Source: an uncultured Paracoccaceae bacterium (GTDB lineage Bacteria; Pseudomonadota; Alphaproteobacteria; Rhodobacterales; Rhodobacteraceae). From it: a stretch of 64,000 bases of DNA. Below, piece by piece: positions 54,880-64,000 of this stretch; position 1 is the stretch's first letter, and each line of letters opens with the position of its first letter. The notes under the pieces were generated by a model, which saw only the letters and a program-made list of their open reading frames with translations, searched no databases and was not told the DNA's origin. Both the position numbers and the translations under genes were made by a program. The DNA is taken from NCBI GenBank assembly GCA_947493335.1, contig CANLQO010000001.1, positions 1,922,001 to 1,986,000 of the forward strand, written 5' to 3'.

Positions 54880-55769
54880 GCGGTCAGCCCTTCGGGCTCT
54901 GCCAGCCCATTGGCACGGCAACACGCCGTGACGGTATTCGCCAGCAGGCATGCGATTGTCATCGGTCCAACGCCACCGGGCACGGGTGTGATTGCGCCCG
55001 CGACCGCAGCGCAACTGTCGTAGTCCACATCACCCACAAGGCGTGTTCCACCTTCGGGCTTTTCAATGCGGTTGATGCCCACATCAATCACCGTCGCACC
55101 CGGCTTGATCCAGTCACCCGGCACCATCTGCGGGCGCCCGACGGCAGCGACGACAATATCTGCCTGTCGCACAACACCTGGCAGATCAGCGGTGCGCGAA
55201 TGGGCGATCGTCACGGTGCAACTGTCGTTGAGCAACAGCTGCGCCATCGGCTTGCCCACGATGTTGGATCGCCCGATCACCACAGCGTTCATCCCCGACA
55301 AGGATCCATGATGATCGCGCAACATCATCAGACAACCCAGCGGCGTGCAGGGCACCATGCTCTTTTGTCCCGTGCCCAACAGCCCCACATTCGAGATATG
55401 AAACCCGTCCACATCCTTGGCCGGATCAATCGCATTCAGGATCGTATCGCCGTCGATATGATCCGGCACCGGCAACTGACACAGGATGCCGTGGACCGTG
55501 GGATCCTCATTCAATTTGCCAATCAACGCCAACAAATCTTCCTGCGACGTGCTTGCATCCAGCTTATGCTCGAAAGACGCCATGCCGACCTCGACCGTCT
55601 GCTTGCCTTTGTTACGCACATAAACCTGGCTCGCCGGGTCTTCACCAACCAGCACCACAGCCAGCCCGGGCACGACCCCATGCTCTTCTTTCAGACGCGC
55701 GACGTGATCCGCCACTTTGCCCCGCACCGTGGCCGCAAAGGCCTTTCCGTCAATTACTGTCGCTGTCAT
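54876..55769 (-). CDS. folD: methylenetetrahydrofolate dehydrogenase/cyclohydrolase
   Basis: A 297-residue bifunctional one-carbon enzyme. [14 protein letters not shown] (near residue 52) includes the catalytic Lys of the cyclohydrolase; the cofactor fold has [17 protein letters not shown] and [13 protein letters not shown], and the ending [18 protein letters not shown] is diagnostic. With Fhs it links formate to methylene-tetrahydrofolate. The ATG follows the 34-base interspersed repeat, whose end GGAAGAAAG probably works as ribosome binding site. The gene is about 100 bases downstream of fhs. Confidence 0.96.
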   Translation of the reverse strand: MTATVIDGKAFAATVRGKVADHVARLKEEHGVVPGLAVVLVGEDPASQVYVRNKGKQTVEVGMASFEHKLDASTSQEDLLALIGKLNEDPTVHGILCQLPVPDHIDGDTILNAIDPAKDVDGFHISNVGLLGTGQKSMVPCTPLGCLMMLRDHHGSLSGMNAVVIGRSNIVGKPMAQLLLNDSCTVTIAHSRTADLPGVVRQADIVVAAVGRPQMVPGDWIKPGATVIDVGINRIEKPEGGTRLVGDVDYDSCAAVAGAITPVPGGVGPMTIACLLANTVTACCRANGLAEPEGLTA

Positions 55770-55773
55770 CTGT

Positions 55774-55807
55774 CTTTCTTCCGAATAAAAATATGCCCGC
55801 CGGAGGC
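55774..55807 (-). repeat. interspersed repeat, copy 2 (fhs-folD gap)
   Basis: The minus strand reads GCCTCCGGCGGGCATATTTT and continues to GGAAGAAAG, four bases before the folD start codon. It agrees with copy 1 at 29080-29113 at 31 of 34 positions. Both copies sit between two genes of the same operon and near a start codon. Confidence 0.7.
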
Positions 55808-55834
55808 ATCACACCGGGACGGCGGGCGGGGCGT

Positions 55835-55855
55835 CTTGCCCCCTTTGGGGGCAAG
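55835..55855. terminator. perfect hairpin between fhs and folD
   Basis: CTTGCCCCC pairs with GGGGGCAAG around TTT (nine base pairs). No T-run follows on the minus strand, so it may protect the fhs message or cause partial termination. Confidence 0.55.
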
Positions 55856-55872
55856 AGCGGCGCACACCGGCC

Positions 55873-57549
55873 TTAGAACAGGCCTTCGATCTGACCATCA
55901 GCGTTCAGCATGATCGCTTCGGCCGATGGCACGCGGGGCAGACCCGGCATCGTCATGATCTCACCGCAGATCGCCACGACAAACCCGGCCCCAGCGGACA
56001 GGCGCACTTCACGCACCGGTACCGCATGTCCTGTGGGCGCACCCCGCAATGCGGGGTCGGTCGAAAACGAATACTGCGTTTTCGCCATGCAGACCGGAAG
56101 GTTGCCGTAACCCTGATCTTCCCAGGCCTTCAGTTGATCGCGGATCTTCTTGTCGGCAATCACCTCATCCGCGCGGTAGATCCGCTTGGCGATCGTGTCG
56201 ATCTTGTCAAACAGGCTCAGCTCATCACCATAAATCGGGGCAAAGTTCGCCTCTCCCTTGTCGGCAATTTCGGCCACGCGGGTGGCAAGTTCCTTGGTGC
56301 CTTCGGACCCATGTGCCCAATGCTTGCACAGGATCGCTTCAGAGCCTTGCGAGGTGACAAAATCCTTCACCGCCTGCACTTCAGCGTCGGTATCGGTGAC
56401 GAAATGGTTGATCGCCACAACCACCGGCACGCCAAAGGATTTCACGTTCTCGATGTGACGCCCAAGGTTCGGGCAGCCTGCGACGACCGCGTCGACGTTC
56501 TCGGCCCCCAGATCGGCCTTGGCCACGCCGCCATTCATCTTCATTGCGCGCACGGTGGCCACAACCACCACACAGGACGGCGCGATGCCGGCCTTGCGGC
56601 ATTTGATATTCATGAACTTTTCAGCACCCAGGTCGGCACCAAAGCCCGCTTCGGTCACCACATAATCCGCAATCTTCAATGCGGTCGTGGTGGCGGTGAC
56701 AGAGTTACAGCCGTGCGCGATATTGGCAAACGGACCGCCGTGCACAAAGGCCGGGTTGTTTTCCAGCGTCTGCACCAGATTGGGCTGCATCGCGTCTTTC
56801 AGCAGCACCGTCATCGCGCCGTCGGCCTTGATGTCGCGGCAATAGACGGGCGTGCGGTCACGACGGTAGGCCACGATGATGTCGCCCAAGCGCTTCTGCA
56901 GGTCTTCAAGGTTCAGGGCCAGACACAGGATCGCCATCACCTCGGACGCCACGGTGATGTCAAAGCCAGCCTCCCGCGGGAAGCCGTTGGCCACGCCACC
57001 AAGTGACGCCGTGATCTGGCGCAGCGCGCGGTCGTTCATGTCCATCACCCGGCGCCATGTGACGCGGCGGATGTCGATCTCAAGCTCGTTGCCCCAATAA
57101 ATGTGGTTGTCGATCATCGCCGACAGCAGATTGTGGGCAGAGGTGATGGCGTGGAAGTCGCCGGTAAAATGCAGGTTCATGTCCTCCATCGGGACAACCT
57201 GCGCGTAACCGCCACCCGCAGCACCACCCTTCATGCCGAAGCACGGGCCAAGCGAGGCTTCGCGGATACAAATCGCAGCCTTCTTGCCGATGGCGTTCAA
57301 CCCGTCGCCCAAGCCCACAGTCGTGGTTGTCTTACCTTCGCCCGCCGGGGTCGGGTTAATCGCGGTGACAAGGATCAGCTTGCCGCTGTCATTGCCCTGA
57401 ACGCTGTCAATAAACGACTGGCTGACCTTTGCCTTGTCATGGCCATAGGGCAAAAGGTCATCACTCCCGATGCCCAGCTTTTCACCAATTTCCTGAATCG
57501 GGCGCTTTTTGGCCTCGCGTGCGATTTCGATGTCCGACTTGTATTCCAT
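55873..57549 (-). CDS. fhs: formate-tetrahydrofolate ligase
   Basis: A 558-residue enzyme forming 10-formyl-tetrahydrofolate from formate and ATP. The P-loop-like motif [15 protein letters not shown] lies near residue 70, followed by [23 protein letters not shown] (quoted as a landmark in part), [13 protein letters not shown] and the C-terminal [14 protein letters not shown]. Length is exactly that of the family. ATG at 57549 is favoured over GTG at 57558. Together with folD it supports growth on methylated compounds in roseobacters. Confidence 0.97.
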   Translation of the reverse strand: MEYKSDIEIAREAKKRPIQEIGEKLGIGSDDLLPYGHDKAKVSQSFIDSVQGNDSGKLILVTAINPTPAGEGKTTTTVGLGDGLNAIGKKAAICIREASLGPCFGMKGGAAGGGYAQVVPMEDMNLHFTGDFHAITSAHNLLSAMIDNHIYWGNELEIDIRRVTWRRVMDMNDRALRQITASLGGVANGFPREAGFDITVASEVMAILCLALNLEDLQKRLGDIIVAYRRDRTPVYCRDIKADGAMTVLLKDAMQPNLVQTLENNPAFVHGGPFANIAHGCNSVTATTTALKIADYVVTEAGFGADLGAEKFMNIKCRKAGIAPSCVVVVATVRAMKMNGGVAKADLGAENVDAVVAGCPNLGRHIENVKSFGVPVVVAINHFVTDTDAEVQAVKDFVTSQGSEAILCKHWAHGSEGTKELATRVAEIADKGEANFAPIYGDELSLFDKIDTIAKRIYRADEVIADKKIRDQLKAWEDQGYGNLPVCMAKTQYSFSTDPALRGAPTGHAVPVREVRLSAGAGFVVAICGEIMTMPGLPRVPSAEAIMLNADGQIEGLF

Positions 57550-57702
57550 TGCTTTCACCCTGTTGAAGGGGCCGCGCGGCCCTTGATACGTCAGGATATG
57601 TCTAGCGGGGTCGTATACATCGGTGCACCCGGATTACGACATATCCCGCATCAGAATCGTCGGGAATGCGTTGCGCGGTTTCGGATAAGAAACCAGATGT
57701 TC

Positions 57703-58278
57703 CTATGCGCCACGCCACGCGGGCTGATCGGGAACGTGCAGCCGAAGACGCTGACCAAGGGCAAATACACCGGGCCGTTCGACCCAGGCCGTCACGCCAC
57801 GCTTGCCTGTGGCTGCCGCCTTGAAAGCCTTGCCATGACCGGGACGATCAAGCTCGATCTCGTCCCCCGGATAGCGGCAGGGGCGGTTTTCCATATCGAT
57901 GACGATCGTTGCCCCATCGGGACCCTGCAGGCGCGAAGATGGCGGGACGTGGGTAAAATCAGGAATACCTTTCACCACCAGCGTGGCCCCAAGCCAGACC
58001 GGGTCGATCGCCTCCAATCCGCAATCGGCAGCGATTTCATCAAGTTCTTCGAGGCTCAGCACCGACAATTGCCGCACGTTTGCGATCTCTGTCCCCTCGG
58101 CATGCTGGGCTGACACCCGCACGCAGGATTTGCGCGTGATGCCACCGTGATCTTCGCCCTGCGGTCCGTCAAAACCCAAGGTCAGGCTATCCTGCGCCGT
58201 CGCGCGGATCGTACCGCCGGGCACAGTCCCCAGCCAGACGATCTCTGCATGGTGGTCAGTGGGCTTGAGAGCGGGCAT
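57703..58278 (-). CDS. MOSC-domain protein
   Basis: A 191-residue protein with a MOSC domain, a beta-barrel fold related to molybdenum cofactor sulfurase C-termini. RQLSVLSLEELDEIAADCGL and DMENRPCRYPG, with the conserved Cys in the latter, are the signature. Relatives deliver or carry sulfur or oxidise N-hydroxylated compounds; the reaction is unknown here. ATG at 58278 has GGAGA seven bases upstream; the open frame extends to 58305. Confidence 0.9.
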   Translation of the reverse strand: MPALKPTDHHAEIVWLGTVPGGTIRATAQDSLTLGFDGPQGEDHGGITRKSCVRVSAQHAEGTEIANVRQLSVLSLEELDEIAADCGLEAIDPVWLGATLVVKGIPDFTHVPPSSRLQGPDGATIVIDMENRPCRYPGDEIELDRPGHGKAFKAAATGKRGVTAWVERPGVFALGQRLRLHVPDQPAWRGA

Positions 58279-58361
58279 GGGCGGTCTCCGATCAGGTTTC
58301 CCCATCGGTATGCCCCGCAGGCCAAAAATTCAAATCACGGATTGTGAGATCTCATTTCACG

Positions 58362-58390
58362 AAAAAGCCGCCCTCGCTGGGGCGGCTTTT
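58362..58390. terminator. terminator after ftsH
   Basis: On the minus strand AAAAGCCGCCC pairs with GGGCGGCTTTTT around a six-base loop, beginning four bases after the ftsH stop. Symmetric A and T tails make it usable from either side. Confidence 0.88.
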
Positions 58391-58394
58391 GATC

Positions 58395-60314
58395 TTACGC
58401 CGAAGGCTCCGGCTCCATCCCGCTATCCGGGGATTTGGGCTTTTTCGGCTTGGTCTTGGGGATCGCCGTGATCGAAGACCCGCCAGAGGGCGGCGTATCA
58501 TCAGCATCGTCACCCCGATTCAACGGTTCACCTGCGATGACGCGGGTGATCTCATTGCCGGTCAGGGTCTCGTACTCCAGCAGGCCCTGCGCCAGCCGTT
58601 CCAGATCATCGGCCTTTTCGGTCAGGATACGCTTGGCGGTCTGATAGCCTTCTTCCACGATCTCTTTGACCTTCTCGTCAATCACGGTCTGGGTCTCGGC
58701 AGAGTGGTTGGTCCCGCCGCCATAATTGCCAAGATAGCTGTTCTGCTCATTGGCGTAATCGACATAGCCAAGTTCCGGCGCAAAGCCGAACTGCGTGACC
58801 ATGGCGCGGGCGATCTTGCTGACCTGTTGGATGTCCGAAGACGCGCCAGAGGTGACGTTCTCTGGCCCAAAGATCAGCTCTTCTGCCACACGACCACCCA
58901 TCGCCATGGCGATCTTGGATTTGTATTTGGTGTAGCTCACGCTCAATTGGTCGCGTTCCGGCAAGGACAAGACCAGCCCCAGTGCACGGCCGCGCGGAAT
59001 GATCGTGGCTTTGTGGATCGGATCATGCTGCGGCACGTTCAGACCGACAACCGCATGGCCGGCCTCGTGATAAGCGGTCAGCTTTTTCTCATCCTCGGTC
59101 ATGACCATCGAGCGGCGCTCGCTGCCCATCATCACCTTGTCCTTTGCGGATTCGAAATCGATCATTGTCACGAACCGGCGCCCGACGCGGGCCGCCATCA
59201 GCGCGCTTTCGTTCACAAGGTTCGCCAGATCAGCGCCCGAGAAACCGGGCGTACCACGGGCAATGATGCGCAGGTCCACATCGGGGCCCAGCGGCACCTT
59301 ACGGGCATGCACGCCCAAAATCTTCTCGCGGCCTTTGATGTCGGGGTTCGGTACCTGCACCTGCCGGTCAAACCGGCCCGGGCGCAGCAGTGCAGGGTCC
59401 AACACGTCGGGGCGGTTAGTCGCGGCCACGATGATGATGCCTTCGTTAGCCTCAAAACCATCCATCTCAACCAGCAACTGGTTCAGCGTCTGTTCGCGTT
59501 CGTCGTTACCCCCACCGTAACCGGCACCGCGCGAGCGGCCCACAGCGTCAATCTCGTCGATAAAGACGATGCATGGCGCATTCTTCTTGGCTTGCTCGAA
59601 CATGTCGCGCACACGCGATGCACCGACACCAACAAACATTTCGACAAAGTCAGACCCCGAGATGGTGAAGAACGGCACGCCAGCCTCACCCGCAATCGCA
59701 CGCGCCAGCAGCGTTTTACCCGTGCCCGGAGGGCCTACCAAAAGCGCACCCTTTGGGATCTTGCCACCAAGACGGCTGAACTTCTGCGGGTTGCGCAGGA
59801 ATTCGACGATCTCTTCCAGTTCTTCCTTGGCCTCGTCGATGCCCGCAACCTCGTCAAAGGTCACGCGGCCGTGCTTTTCGGTCAGAAGCTTTGCCTTGGA
59901 TTTGCCAAAGCCCATCGCGCCGCCCCGGCCACCGCCCTGCATTCGGTTCATGAAGTAAATCCAGACGCCGATCAGCAGGATGAATGGGGCAAGTGCGAAC
60001 AGGAAACTCGACAGCGCCGATTGTTCCTGTGACTGCGCCGCGACAGGGATGTCACGTTCGATCAAAAGGTCGGTCACTTCTGCATCGGCAGGTTTGATGG
60101 TGACGTAGTCGCGGCCATCGGTCTTGCGATAGCGGACCTGTTCGCCGTCCAACGTCACCTGAGTGACCGTCCCGCCTTCGACAGATTCGACAAATTCAGA
60201 GTAGCTCTGACTGTTGCTCAGCCCGTTGTTCGCGCCGCCATTGAAGAGCTGGAACAGCGCCAGCACCAGCAAGAACAGGACGACCCAAAAGACGAGATTG
60301 CGTGCATTGCCCAA
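58395..60314 (-). CDS. ftsH: ATP-dependent zinc metalloprotease FtsH
   Basis: A 639-residue membrane-bound AAA protease. Two membrane segments (about residues 6-24 and 104-123) flank a periplasmic loop. Walker A GPPGTGKT lies at 194-201, Walker [13 protein letters not shown] and the second region of homology [20 protein letters not shown] follow, and the zinc motif HEAGH lies near 420. The best start is TTG at 60314: it follows AAAGGAG at good spacing and gives the family N-terminus (M)GNARNLVFW. An ATG at 60332 would add six residues. Confidence 0.96.
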   Translation of the reverse strand: MGNARNLVFWVVLFLLVLALFQLFNGGANNGLSNSQSYSEFVESVEGGTVTQVTLDGEQVRYRKTDGRDYVTIKPADAEVTDLLIERDIPVAAQSQEQSALSSFLFALAPFILLIGVWIYFMNRMQGGGRGGAMGFGKSKAKLLTEKHGRVTFDEVAGIDEAKEELEEIVEFLRNPQKFSRLGGKIPKGALLVGPPGTGKTLLARAIAGEAGVPFFTISGSDFVEMFVGVGASRVRDMFEQAKKNAPCIVFIDEIDAVGRSRGAGYGGGNDEREQTLNQLLVEMDGFEANEGIIIVAATNRPDVLDPALLRPGRFDRQVQVPNPDIKGREKILGVHARKVPLGPDVDLRIIARGTPGFSGADLANLVNESALMAARVGRRFVTMIDFESAKDKVMMGSERRSMVMTEDEKKLTAYHEAGHAVVGLNVPQHDPIHKATIIPRGRALGLVLSLPERDQLSVSYTKYKSKIAMAMGGRVAEELIFGPENVTSGASSDIQQVSKIARAMVTQFGFAPELGYVDYANEQNSYLGNYGGGTNHSAETQTVIDEKVKEIVEEGYQTAKRILTEKADDLERLAQGLLEYETLTGNEITRVIAGEPLNRGDDADDTPPSGGSSITAIPKTKPKKPKSPDSGMEPEPSA

Positions 60315-60421
60315 GACAGGCTCCTTTAACATCGGAAGATCGTTGCGCGAGAGTGGCCTCGCAGGTTGACCCTAAAATAGCGTTTCCTGACCGATCTTCA
60401 ATGCGCAAGCGCGGCCAAGTC

Positions 60422-61633
60422 TCAATTCACCGCGATCCGCGCGTGCCATCCGGCACTGAACCCCGCCAAGGGGGCGGCAATAAGGCGATCTTCGTGCCAA
60501 ATTGCGGGGCTTGCGCGCAGCGCGTCGCGCGGGTGGCCGGTGGCGCGCCAGTCCGGGCACTCCGACACAGCGTCGCCCAAGGCGCCAACCTGCACCTCTG
60601 GCGCATGGGGGCCGTCCATTGCCCAGCGTCCATCCCAAAGGTCAATGGTCGAAGAACGCCCCGCAACCGCTTGTAATTCTCGGCAAATTACGATCCGACC
60701 CTTTTCAGCCGTCATCAGGCATCCATGCAATGTCGCCGTCCCGCCGGATTGCACCGCAACCACTGCGTCCTCTAATGCGGACAGCCGTGGCCGGTAAGGA
60801 TTTTGGCCGACGTCAGCCAATGCCCCGGCAAAAAGCCGCAACAGAATTTCTGGCGGCACTTCGTCCAGCCCATCCCGCGCGAATGCGATATAGCCACTAT
60901 CTGCATAATGCGCGGTTTGCAGCGCCGCTGCAGCATTCCGTGCTGACGTTTCCAAAACCTCACGCGCCCGCGCCATCTGCGATGCCGTGCGCGCCAGTTT
61001 CCCAGCATCGAAACCCTCGTTGCGGATCAACCGCCTGATCCGCACCCGCTCGAACGTCTCATCATCATTGCTGGGATCATCGGCAAAAGGGATTTTGAGC
61101 ACCTTGCAATAGTGGCGCAAAGCGGCCCGCGGCACCCCCAGCAGGGGTCGCACCACGGTTAAGCCGGGCAGCCTGCGCTGCGCCGCCATACCAGAAAGGC
61201 CATCAACTCCCGACCCTCGGAGCAGCCGCATCAGCACTGTCTCAGCCTGATCGTCCTGGGTATGGGCCATCAGCACATGACGGCACGTCCCGCTCCATGC
61301 GCCGATCAGGTCAAGACGCGCCTTTCGCGCCGCATCCTGCAGGTTGCCGGTTCCGTCCCATCCCTGCCATTTCAAGGTGTCGTGATGCAGGCCTATTCCC
61401 GCGCATTCTGCCGCGACCATCGCGGCCTCCGCACCACTTTCGTCCCGTAGCCCATGGTCAACCGTCGCCACTTTCAGCGTCACGCCATAGACCCGCGCCC
61501 AGCCCGCCGCCAAGTGCAGCATCGCCATGCTGTCGCCCCCGCCCGACACCGCCAGCGCAATTTCGGTTGGGAAATGCGGGCCCAAAAGCGCGCCCATCTC
61601 ATCGGCAAAGTGCTGTGGTAAGTCTACTGGCAT
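60422..61633 (-). CDS. tilS: tRNA(Ile)-lysidine synthetase
   Basis: A 403-residue enzyme that modifies the wobble C of the AUA-reading isoleucine tRNA to lysidine. The PP-loop ATP site ALAVSGGGDSMAML covers residues 26-39; VATVDHGLRDES and LMAHTQDDQAETVLMRLLRG are further signatures. The C-terminal substrate-binding region is present but diverged. Its ATG lies inside the end of cpoB (10-base overlap). Confidence 0.95.
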   Translation of the reverse strand: MPVDLPQHFADEMGALLGPHFPTEIALAVSGGGDSMAMLHLAAGWARVYGVTLKVATVDHGLRDESGAEAAMVAAECAGIGLHHDTLKWQGWDGTGNLQDAARKARLDLIGAWSGTCRHVLMAHTQDDQAETVLMRLLRGSGVDGLSGMAAQRRLPGLTVVRPLLGVPRAALRHYCKVLKIPFADDPSNDDETFERVRIRRLIRNEGFDAGKLARTASQMARAREVLETSARNAAAALQTAHYADSGYIAFARDGLDEVPPEILLRLFAGALADVGQNPYRPRLSALEDAVVAVQSGGTATLHGCLMTAEKGRIVICRELQAVAGRSSTIDLWDGRWAMDGPHAPEVQVGALGDAVSECPDWRATGHPRDALRASPAIWHEDRLIAAPLAGFSAGWHARIAVN

Positions 61634-62442
61634 CCCAGATTGGCCATGGCCGACTGGGCCTGTGCGACAAAGCCGTTGCCCGGAAAGCGCACGCCAACCT
61701 CGGCCAGCGTCAGGCAGGCGTCCTGCGTTTGGCCCAACTGGCCCAATGCAGCGCCCAGTTTGAAAAGCGCCTCGGGCGCTGTCGGGCCAGAGGCATCGGT
61801 CGAAAAACTGCCCAGAAAGGCGCGGGCGGCGTTTGTCGTCTCGCCCAGCCCCTCAAAGGCTTTGCCCTTCATCAATTCCGCCTCGGCGGCTACTGGCGAA
61901 CCGGGGTAGGACGTGACAAAGGTCGCAAGGAGGTCAGCGGCGCTGCGAAAGTCACCGGAGGCGAGCGCCTCCTGCGCCCGCTCAAAGTCGGCCTGCTCGC
62001 CAATGGCAAGGGCGGGCCCGCCGGTCGCAGGCGCCGGGTTCGCCACCGGCACATCGGTGCCATTGTCCACGCCGCCCAGGCTGGGTGTATCGCCCAACAA
62101 GCTGATATCGCAGCCTGTTTCCAATTCACATAACCGGAACTCCAGATCACCGATGCGATTGGTACCGTCCACGGTGATCCGGTTCACGCGGAACTCAAGC
62201 TCTTCTGTCTTGGAGGTCAGACGCTGCAACTCCGCCTCAATCGCGTTCAGGCGATCCAGCGGCGTGTTGCCACCCGTGCTGTTACCGATGGCACCTGTTG
62301 TTGACAGTTCGGTTCGCAATCGCTGCACGTCGACGTATAGGATCGACAGCTGCTGTCGGATATCGGCAAGTGTCTGGTCCTGCGCAAATGTGGGCGCCGC
62401 GGTCAGGGCCAAACCAGCAACAAGGGCAAACCGGGTCAACAT
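61624..62442 (-). CDS. cpoB: CpoB/YbgF, Tol-Pal associated periplasmic protein
   Basis: A 272-residue secreted protein. The signal peptide ends at TFAQ (residue 20/21), a coiled-coil segment covers about residues 25-100 (LADIRQQLSILYVDVQRLRT, IEAELQRLTSKTEELEFRV), and the C-terminal TPR domain starts near 150 (ERAQEALASGDFRSAADLLA). CpoB coordinates peptidoglycan synthesis with outer-membrane constriction. It lies ten bases downstream of pal. Confidence 0.93.
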   Translation of the reverse strand: MLTRFALVAGLALTAAPTFAQDQTLADIRQQLSILYVDVQRLRTELSTTGAIGNSTGGNTPLDRLNAIEAELQRLTSKTEELEFRVNRITVDGTNRIGDLEFRLCELETGCDISLLGDTPSLGGVDNGTDVPVANPAPATGGPALAIGEQADFERAQEALASGDFRSAADLLATFVTSYPGSPVAAEAELMKGKAFEGLGETTNAARAFLGSFSTDASGPTAPEALFKLGAALGQLGQTQDACLTLAEVGVRFPGNGFVAQAQSAMANLGCQ

Positions 62443-62452
62443 GGCGCGCGTC

Positions 62453-62977
62453 CTAGCTCAGCGCGCCGACCGAGATGATCGTCACGGCCCGGCGGTTCTT
62501 GGCATAGCAGCTTTCCTCGGAACAGACCTCAATCGGGCGTTCCTTGCCGTAGCTGATGGTGCGCAGGCGGTTGGCGGGCACACCCTTGGAAATAAGGTAT
62601 TCGCGGACCGTATTGGCGCGGCGCGCGCCCAGCGCAAGGTTGTATTCCCGCGTGCCCTGTTCGTCGGCATGACCTTCGACAATCGCCAGATAGTCGGCGT
62701 TGGTCTGCAACCAGCCTGCCTGCCCATCCAATGTCGCTTGCCCGGCGGCGGTCAACGTGGCGCTGTCCACTTCGAACAACACCCGGTCGCCGATCGTCTG
62801 CGCAAAGAATTGCGGGCTGGATGGATCTGCTGCACCGGTCGGCGCTGTAACTCCTGCGCCAGCGCCCGCATTGGCCCCGGTTGTATCGTTCACCCCGCCG
62901 CCGAAACGGTCAGGGCGGGTGCAGGCGGCGGTGCTGAGCGTCAGCAGCACCAGCAAGGCTTTGGTTGTGAATGTCAT
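62453..62977 (-). CDS. pal: peptidoglycan-associated lipoprotein Pal
   Basis: A 174-residue outer-membrane lipoprotein. Lipobox TAAC gives Cys19 as the modified residue after MTFTTKALLVLLTLSTAA. A Gly/Ala linker precedes the OmpA-like domain: VLFEVDSATLTAAGQATLDG, VEGHADEQGTREYNLALGAR and RTISYGKERP. AGGATAATCAG precedes ATG at 62977; the longer frame to 63064 would overlap tolB and bury the signal peptide. Confidence 0.96.
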   Translation of the reverse strand: MTFTTKALLVLLTLSTAACTRPDRFGGGVNDTTGANAGAGAGVTAPTGAADPSSPQFFAQTIGDRVLFEVDSATLTAAGQATLDGQAGWLQTNADYLAIVEGHADEQGTREYNLALGARRANTVREYLISKGVPANRLRTISYGKERPIEVCSEESCYAKNRRAVTIISVGALS

Positions 62978-63060
62978 CTGATTATCCTGTTTACCGCTCG
63001 TATTTTTCATCACTCTATCATGGCTTGGCGGCCGAGGGAACGACCCCGCACGCCCATGTT

Positions 63061-64000
63061 TCAAGGCTGTAACGGACCCCAGCTTGGGTCTGACCCCGCC
63101 CCGGACACCGGCACCGCCGCAAGGTTTCGTCCCGAAATATCAACCGAATACAGTGTTGATGTCCCCCCCGCGCCTTGGGTTTCGCGCGCGAACATCAGCA
63201 CGCGGCCATTGGGCGACCACGTCGGGCCTTCATCAAGGAATGACGCCGTCAACAGCCGTTCCTCGCTGCCGTCAGTGCGCATGACACCGATGTGAAACCG
63301 GCCTGCGTTCTGCTTGGTAAAGGCGATCAGATCTCCGCGCGGTGACCAGACGGGGGTGCCATAACGCCCCTCGCCAAAAGATATGCGCTGCGCATCACCG
63401 CCATTTGCCGACATGATGTATAGCTGCTGCGTGCCGCTACGGTCGCTTTCAAAGACGATCCGCCCGCCATCGGGGCTAAAGCTCGGCGCGGTCTCAATCG
63501 ACGGCGCAGAGGTCAGCCGCGTATGCGCGCCGCTGGCCAGATCGGTGCGGTAAAGGTCGGTATTGCCGCCATTGGCAAGGCTATAGATCACCTGATTGCC
63601 GTCGCGCGAAAAGCGCGGGCTGAATGCCATCTCACCCTCTGCCGTAGCAAGCTGCTGTTTCCCGACAGAGGCCACGTCGAGGACGTTGATCCGGGGAAAG
63701 CCGGTCTCATAAGAAGTATAAAGCACCCGGTCGCCGCGCGGGCTGAACCGTGGGGCCAGCACAATCGCGCTGCTGTCAGTCAGGAACTGAAGGTTGGCGC
63801 CATCGTAGTCCATAATCGCAAGCCGCTTTTGGCGCGCGTCCTTTGGCCCGGTCTCGGATACAAAGACGACGCGGCTGTCGAAATAACCGCCCTCGCCGGT
63901 GATCCGAGAATAAGCGGCATCCGCCACCTTATGCGCCATGCGCCGCCAGCCCTGCGTGGTGCCTGCGAATTGCAGCCCCTCACCCAGTTCGGTGCCCGCA
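63061..64000 (-). CDS. tolB: Tol-Pal system protein TolB (5' end outside window)
   Basis: The visible 313 codons cover the C-terminal part of periplasmic TolB. The frame continues open to the window edge, and the codons upstream of the Met at 63939 ([17 protein letters not shown]) match the end of the N-terminal domain, so the true start lies beyond 64000. The six-bladed propeller shows [40 protein letters not shown] and [10 protein letters not shown]. TolB links Pal to the inner-membrane TolQRA complex. Confidence 0.95.
   Translation of the reverse strand, partial: AGTELGEGLQFAGTTQGWRRMAHKVADAAYSRITGEGGYFDSRVVFVSETGPKDARQKRLAIMDYDGANLQFLTDSSAIVLAPRFSPRGDRVLYTSYETGFPRINVLDVASVGKQQLATAEGEMAFSPRFSRDGNQVIYSLANGGNTDLYRTDLASGAHTRLTSAPSIETAPSFSPDGGRIVFESDRSGTQQLYIMSANGGDAQRISFGEGRYGTPVWSPRGDLIAFTKQNAGRFHIGVMRTDGSEERLLTASFLDEGPTWSPNGRVLMFARETQGAGGTSTLYSVDISGRNLAAVPVSGAGSDPSWGPLQP

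Noticed and set aside
58344-60032. 562-codon open frame opposite ftsH
   Set aside because: The minus strand encodes all FtsH motifs at the right spacing; the plus frame is composition-driven and has no recognisable domain.
1-64000. tRNA, rRNA, CRISPR arrays, insertion sequences or prophage genes
   Set aside because: I looked in all intergenic stretches and among the proteins and saw no cloverleaf, regularly spaced repeats, transposase, integrase or phage structural gene.
1-64000. Biosynthetic, defence or toxin-antitoxin cluster
   Set aside because: Apart from common regulators and one nuclease family member, no gene set of this kind was found; the SNase-like protein is a lone secreted enzyme.

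Overview
The window comes from the chromosome of an alphaproteobacterium, almost certainly a marine member of the Rhodobacterales (roseobacter group). The evidence is family-level likeness plus gene order: an AI-2E permease, HdaA, Ppk and Ppx block; propionyl-CoA carboxylase genes next to an ScfR/PccR-type regulator; the tolB-pal-cpoB-tilS-ftsH order; a choline/choline-O-sulfate locus; and a complete Tad pilus locus. The genus cannot be fixed from this sequence. I saw no rRNA, tRNA, CRISPR array, transposase, integrase or phage gene, so this is core chromosome rather than a mobile island.

Layout. 1-8.4 kb: a duplicated-domain HxlR-like regulator facing a truncated divergent gene, a beta-propeller protein, the permease-hdaA-ppk-ppx run, and a LuxR-type regulator read towards ppx. 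8.6-11.8 kb: five minus-strand housekeeping or unknown genes, several with overlapping start and stop codons. 11.9-13.1 kb: nhaA. 13.1-25.0 kb: the methylmalonyl-CoA pathway. scpA, pccA and pccB lie on the minus strand, separated by small secreted or membrane proteins of unknown function. Divergent from pccB are an MFS transporter and the regulator scfR. TTTGCAAA motifs, the sequence I recall as recognised by PccR of Rhodobacter sphaeroides, lie upstream of both pccB and scfR. 25.7-34.1 kb: choline sulfatase, choline dehydrogenase, betaine aldehyde dehydrogenase and BetI on the minus strand, divergent from the choline ABC transporter choXWV across a palindromic operator. 34.1-38.8 kb: a DMT exporter, YebC, a CoA-transferase pair (scoAB), a thioesterase, a small GNAT and a lytic transglycosylase. 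39.2-51.6 kb: the Tad locus, with three separate 59-residue Flp pilins, then cpaB, cpaC, an OmpA-type lipoprotein, cpaE, cpaF, tadB, tadC, tadD, a second TPR lipoprotein, a prepilin peptidase and an AAA ATPase. 51.7-54.9 kb: a ligase-associated DNA repair helicase and phosphoesterase. 54.9-58.3 kb: folD, fhs and a MOSC protein. 58.4-64.0 kb: ftsH, tilS, cpoB, pal and the 3' part of tolB, which runs off the right edge.

How the genes work together. The propionate block converts propionyl-CoA to methylmalonyl-CoA and then succinyl-CoA under an acyl-CoA-sensing regulator. The bet/cho block imports choline, hydrolyses choline sulfate and oxidises choline to glycine betaine under BetI. The Tad block assembles an adhesive pilus. 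fhs and folD supply one-carbon units on tetrahydrofolate.

The window is compact. Three convergent gene pairs share a CTAG stop-codon overlap, and many co-directional genes overlap by 1 to 11 bases. Non-coding signals worth attention are the ScfR-type sites, the bet/cho operator, a dense set of palindromes between betB and betA, a 34-base interspersed repeat present twice, and separate hairpins after the pilin genes. No wholly new system was proven. The best candidates for undescribed biology are the small secreted proteins inside the propionyl-CoA carboxylase cluster, the MFS transporter that shares its operator, and the unusual pilin set.
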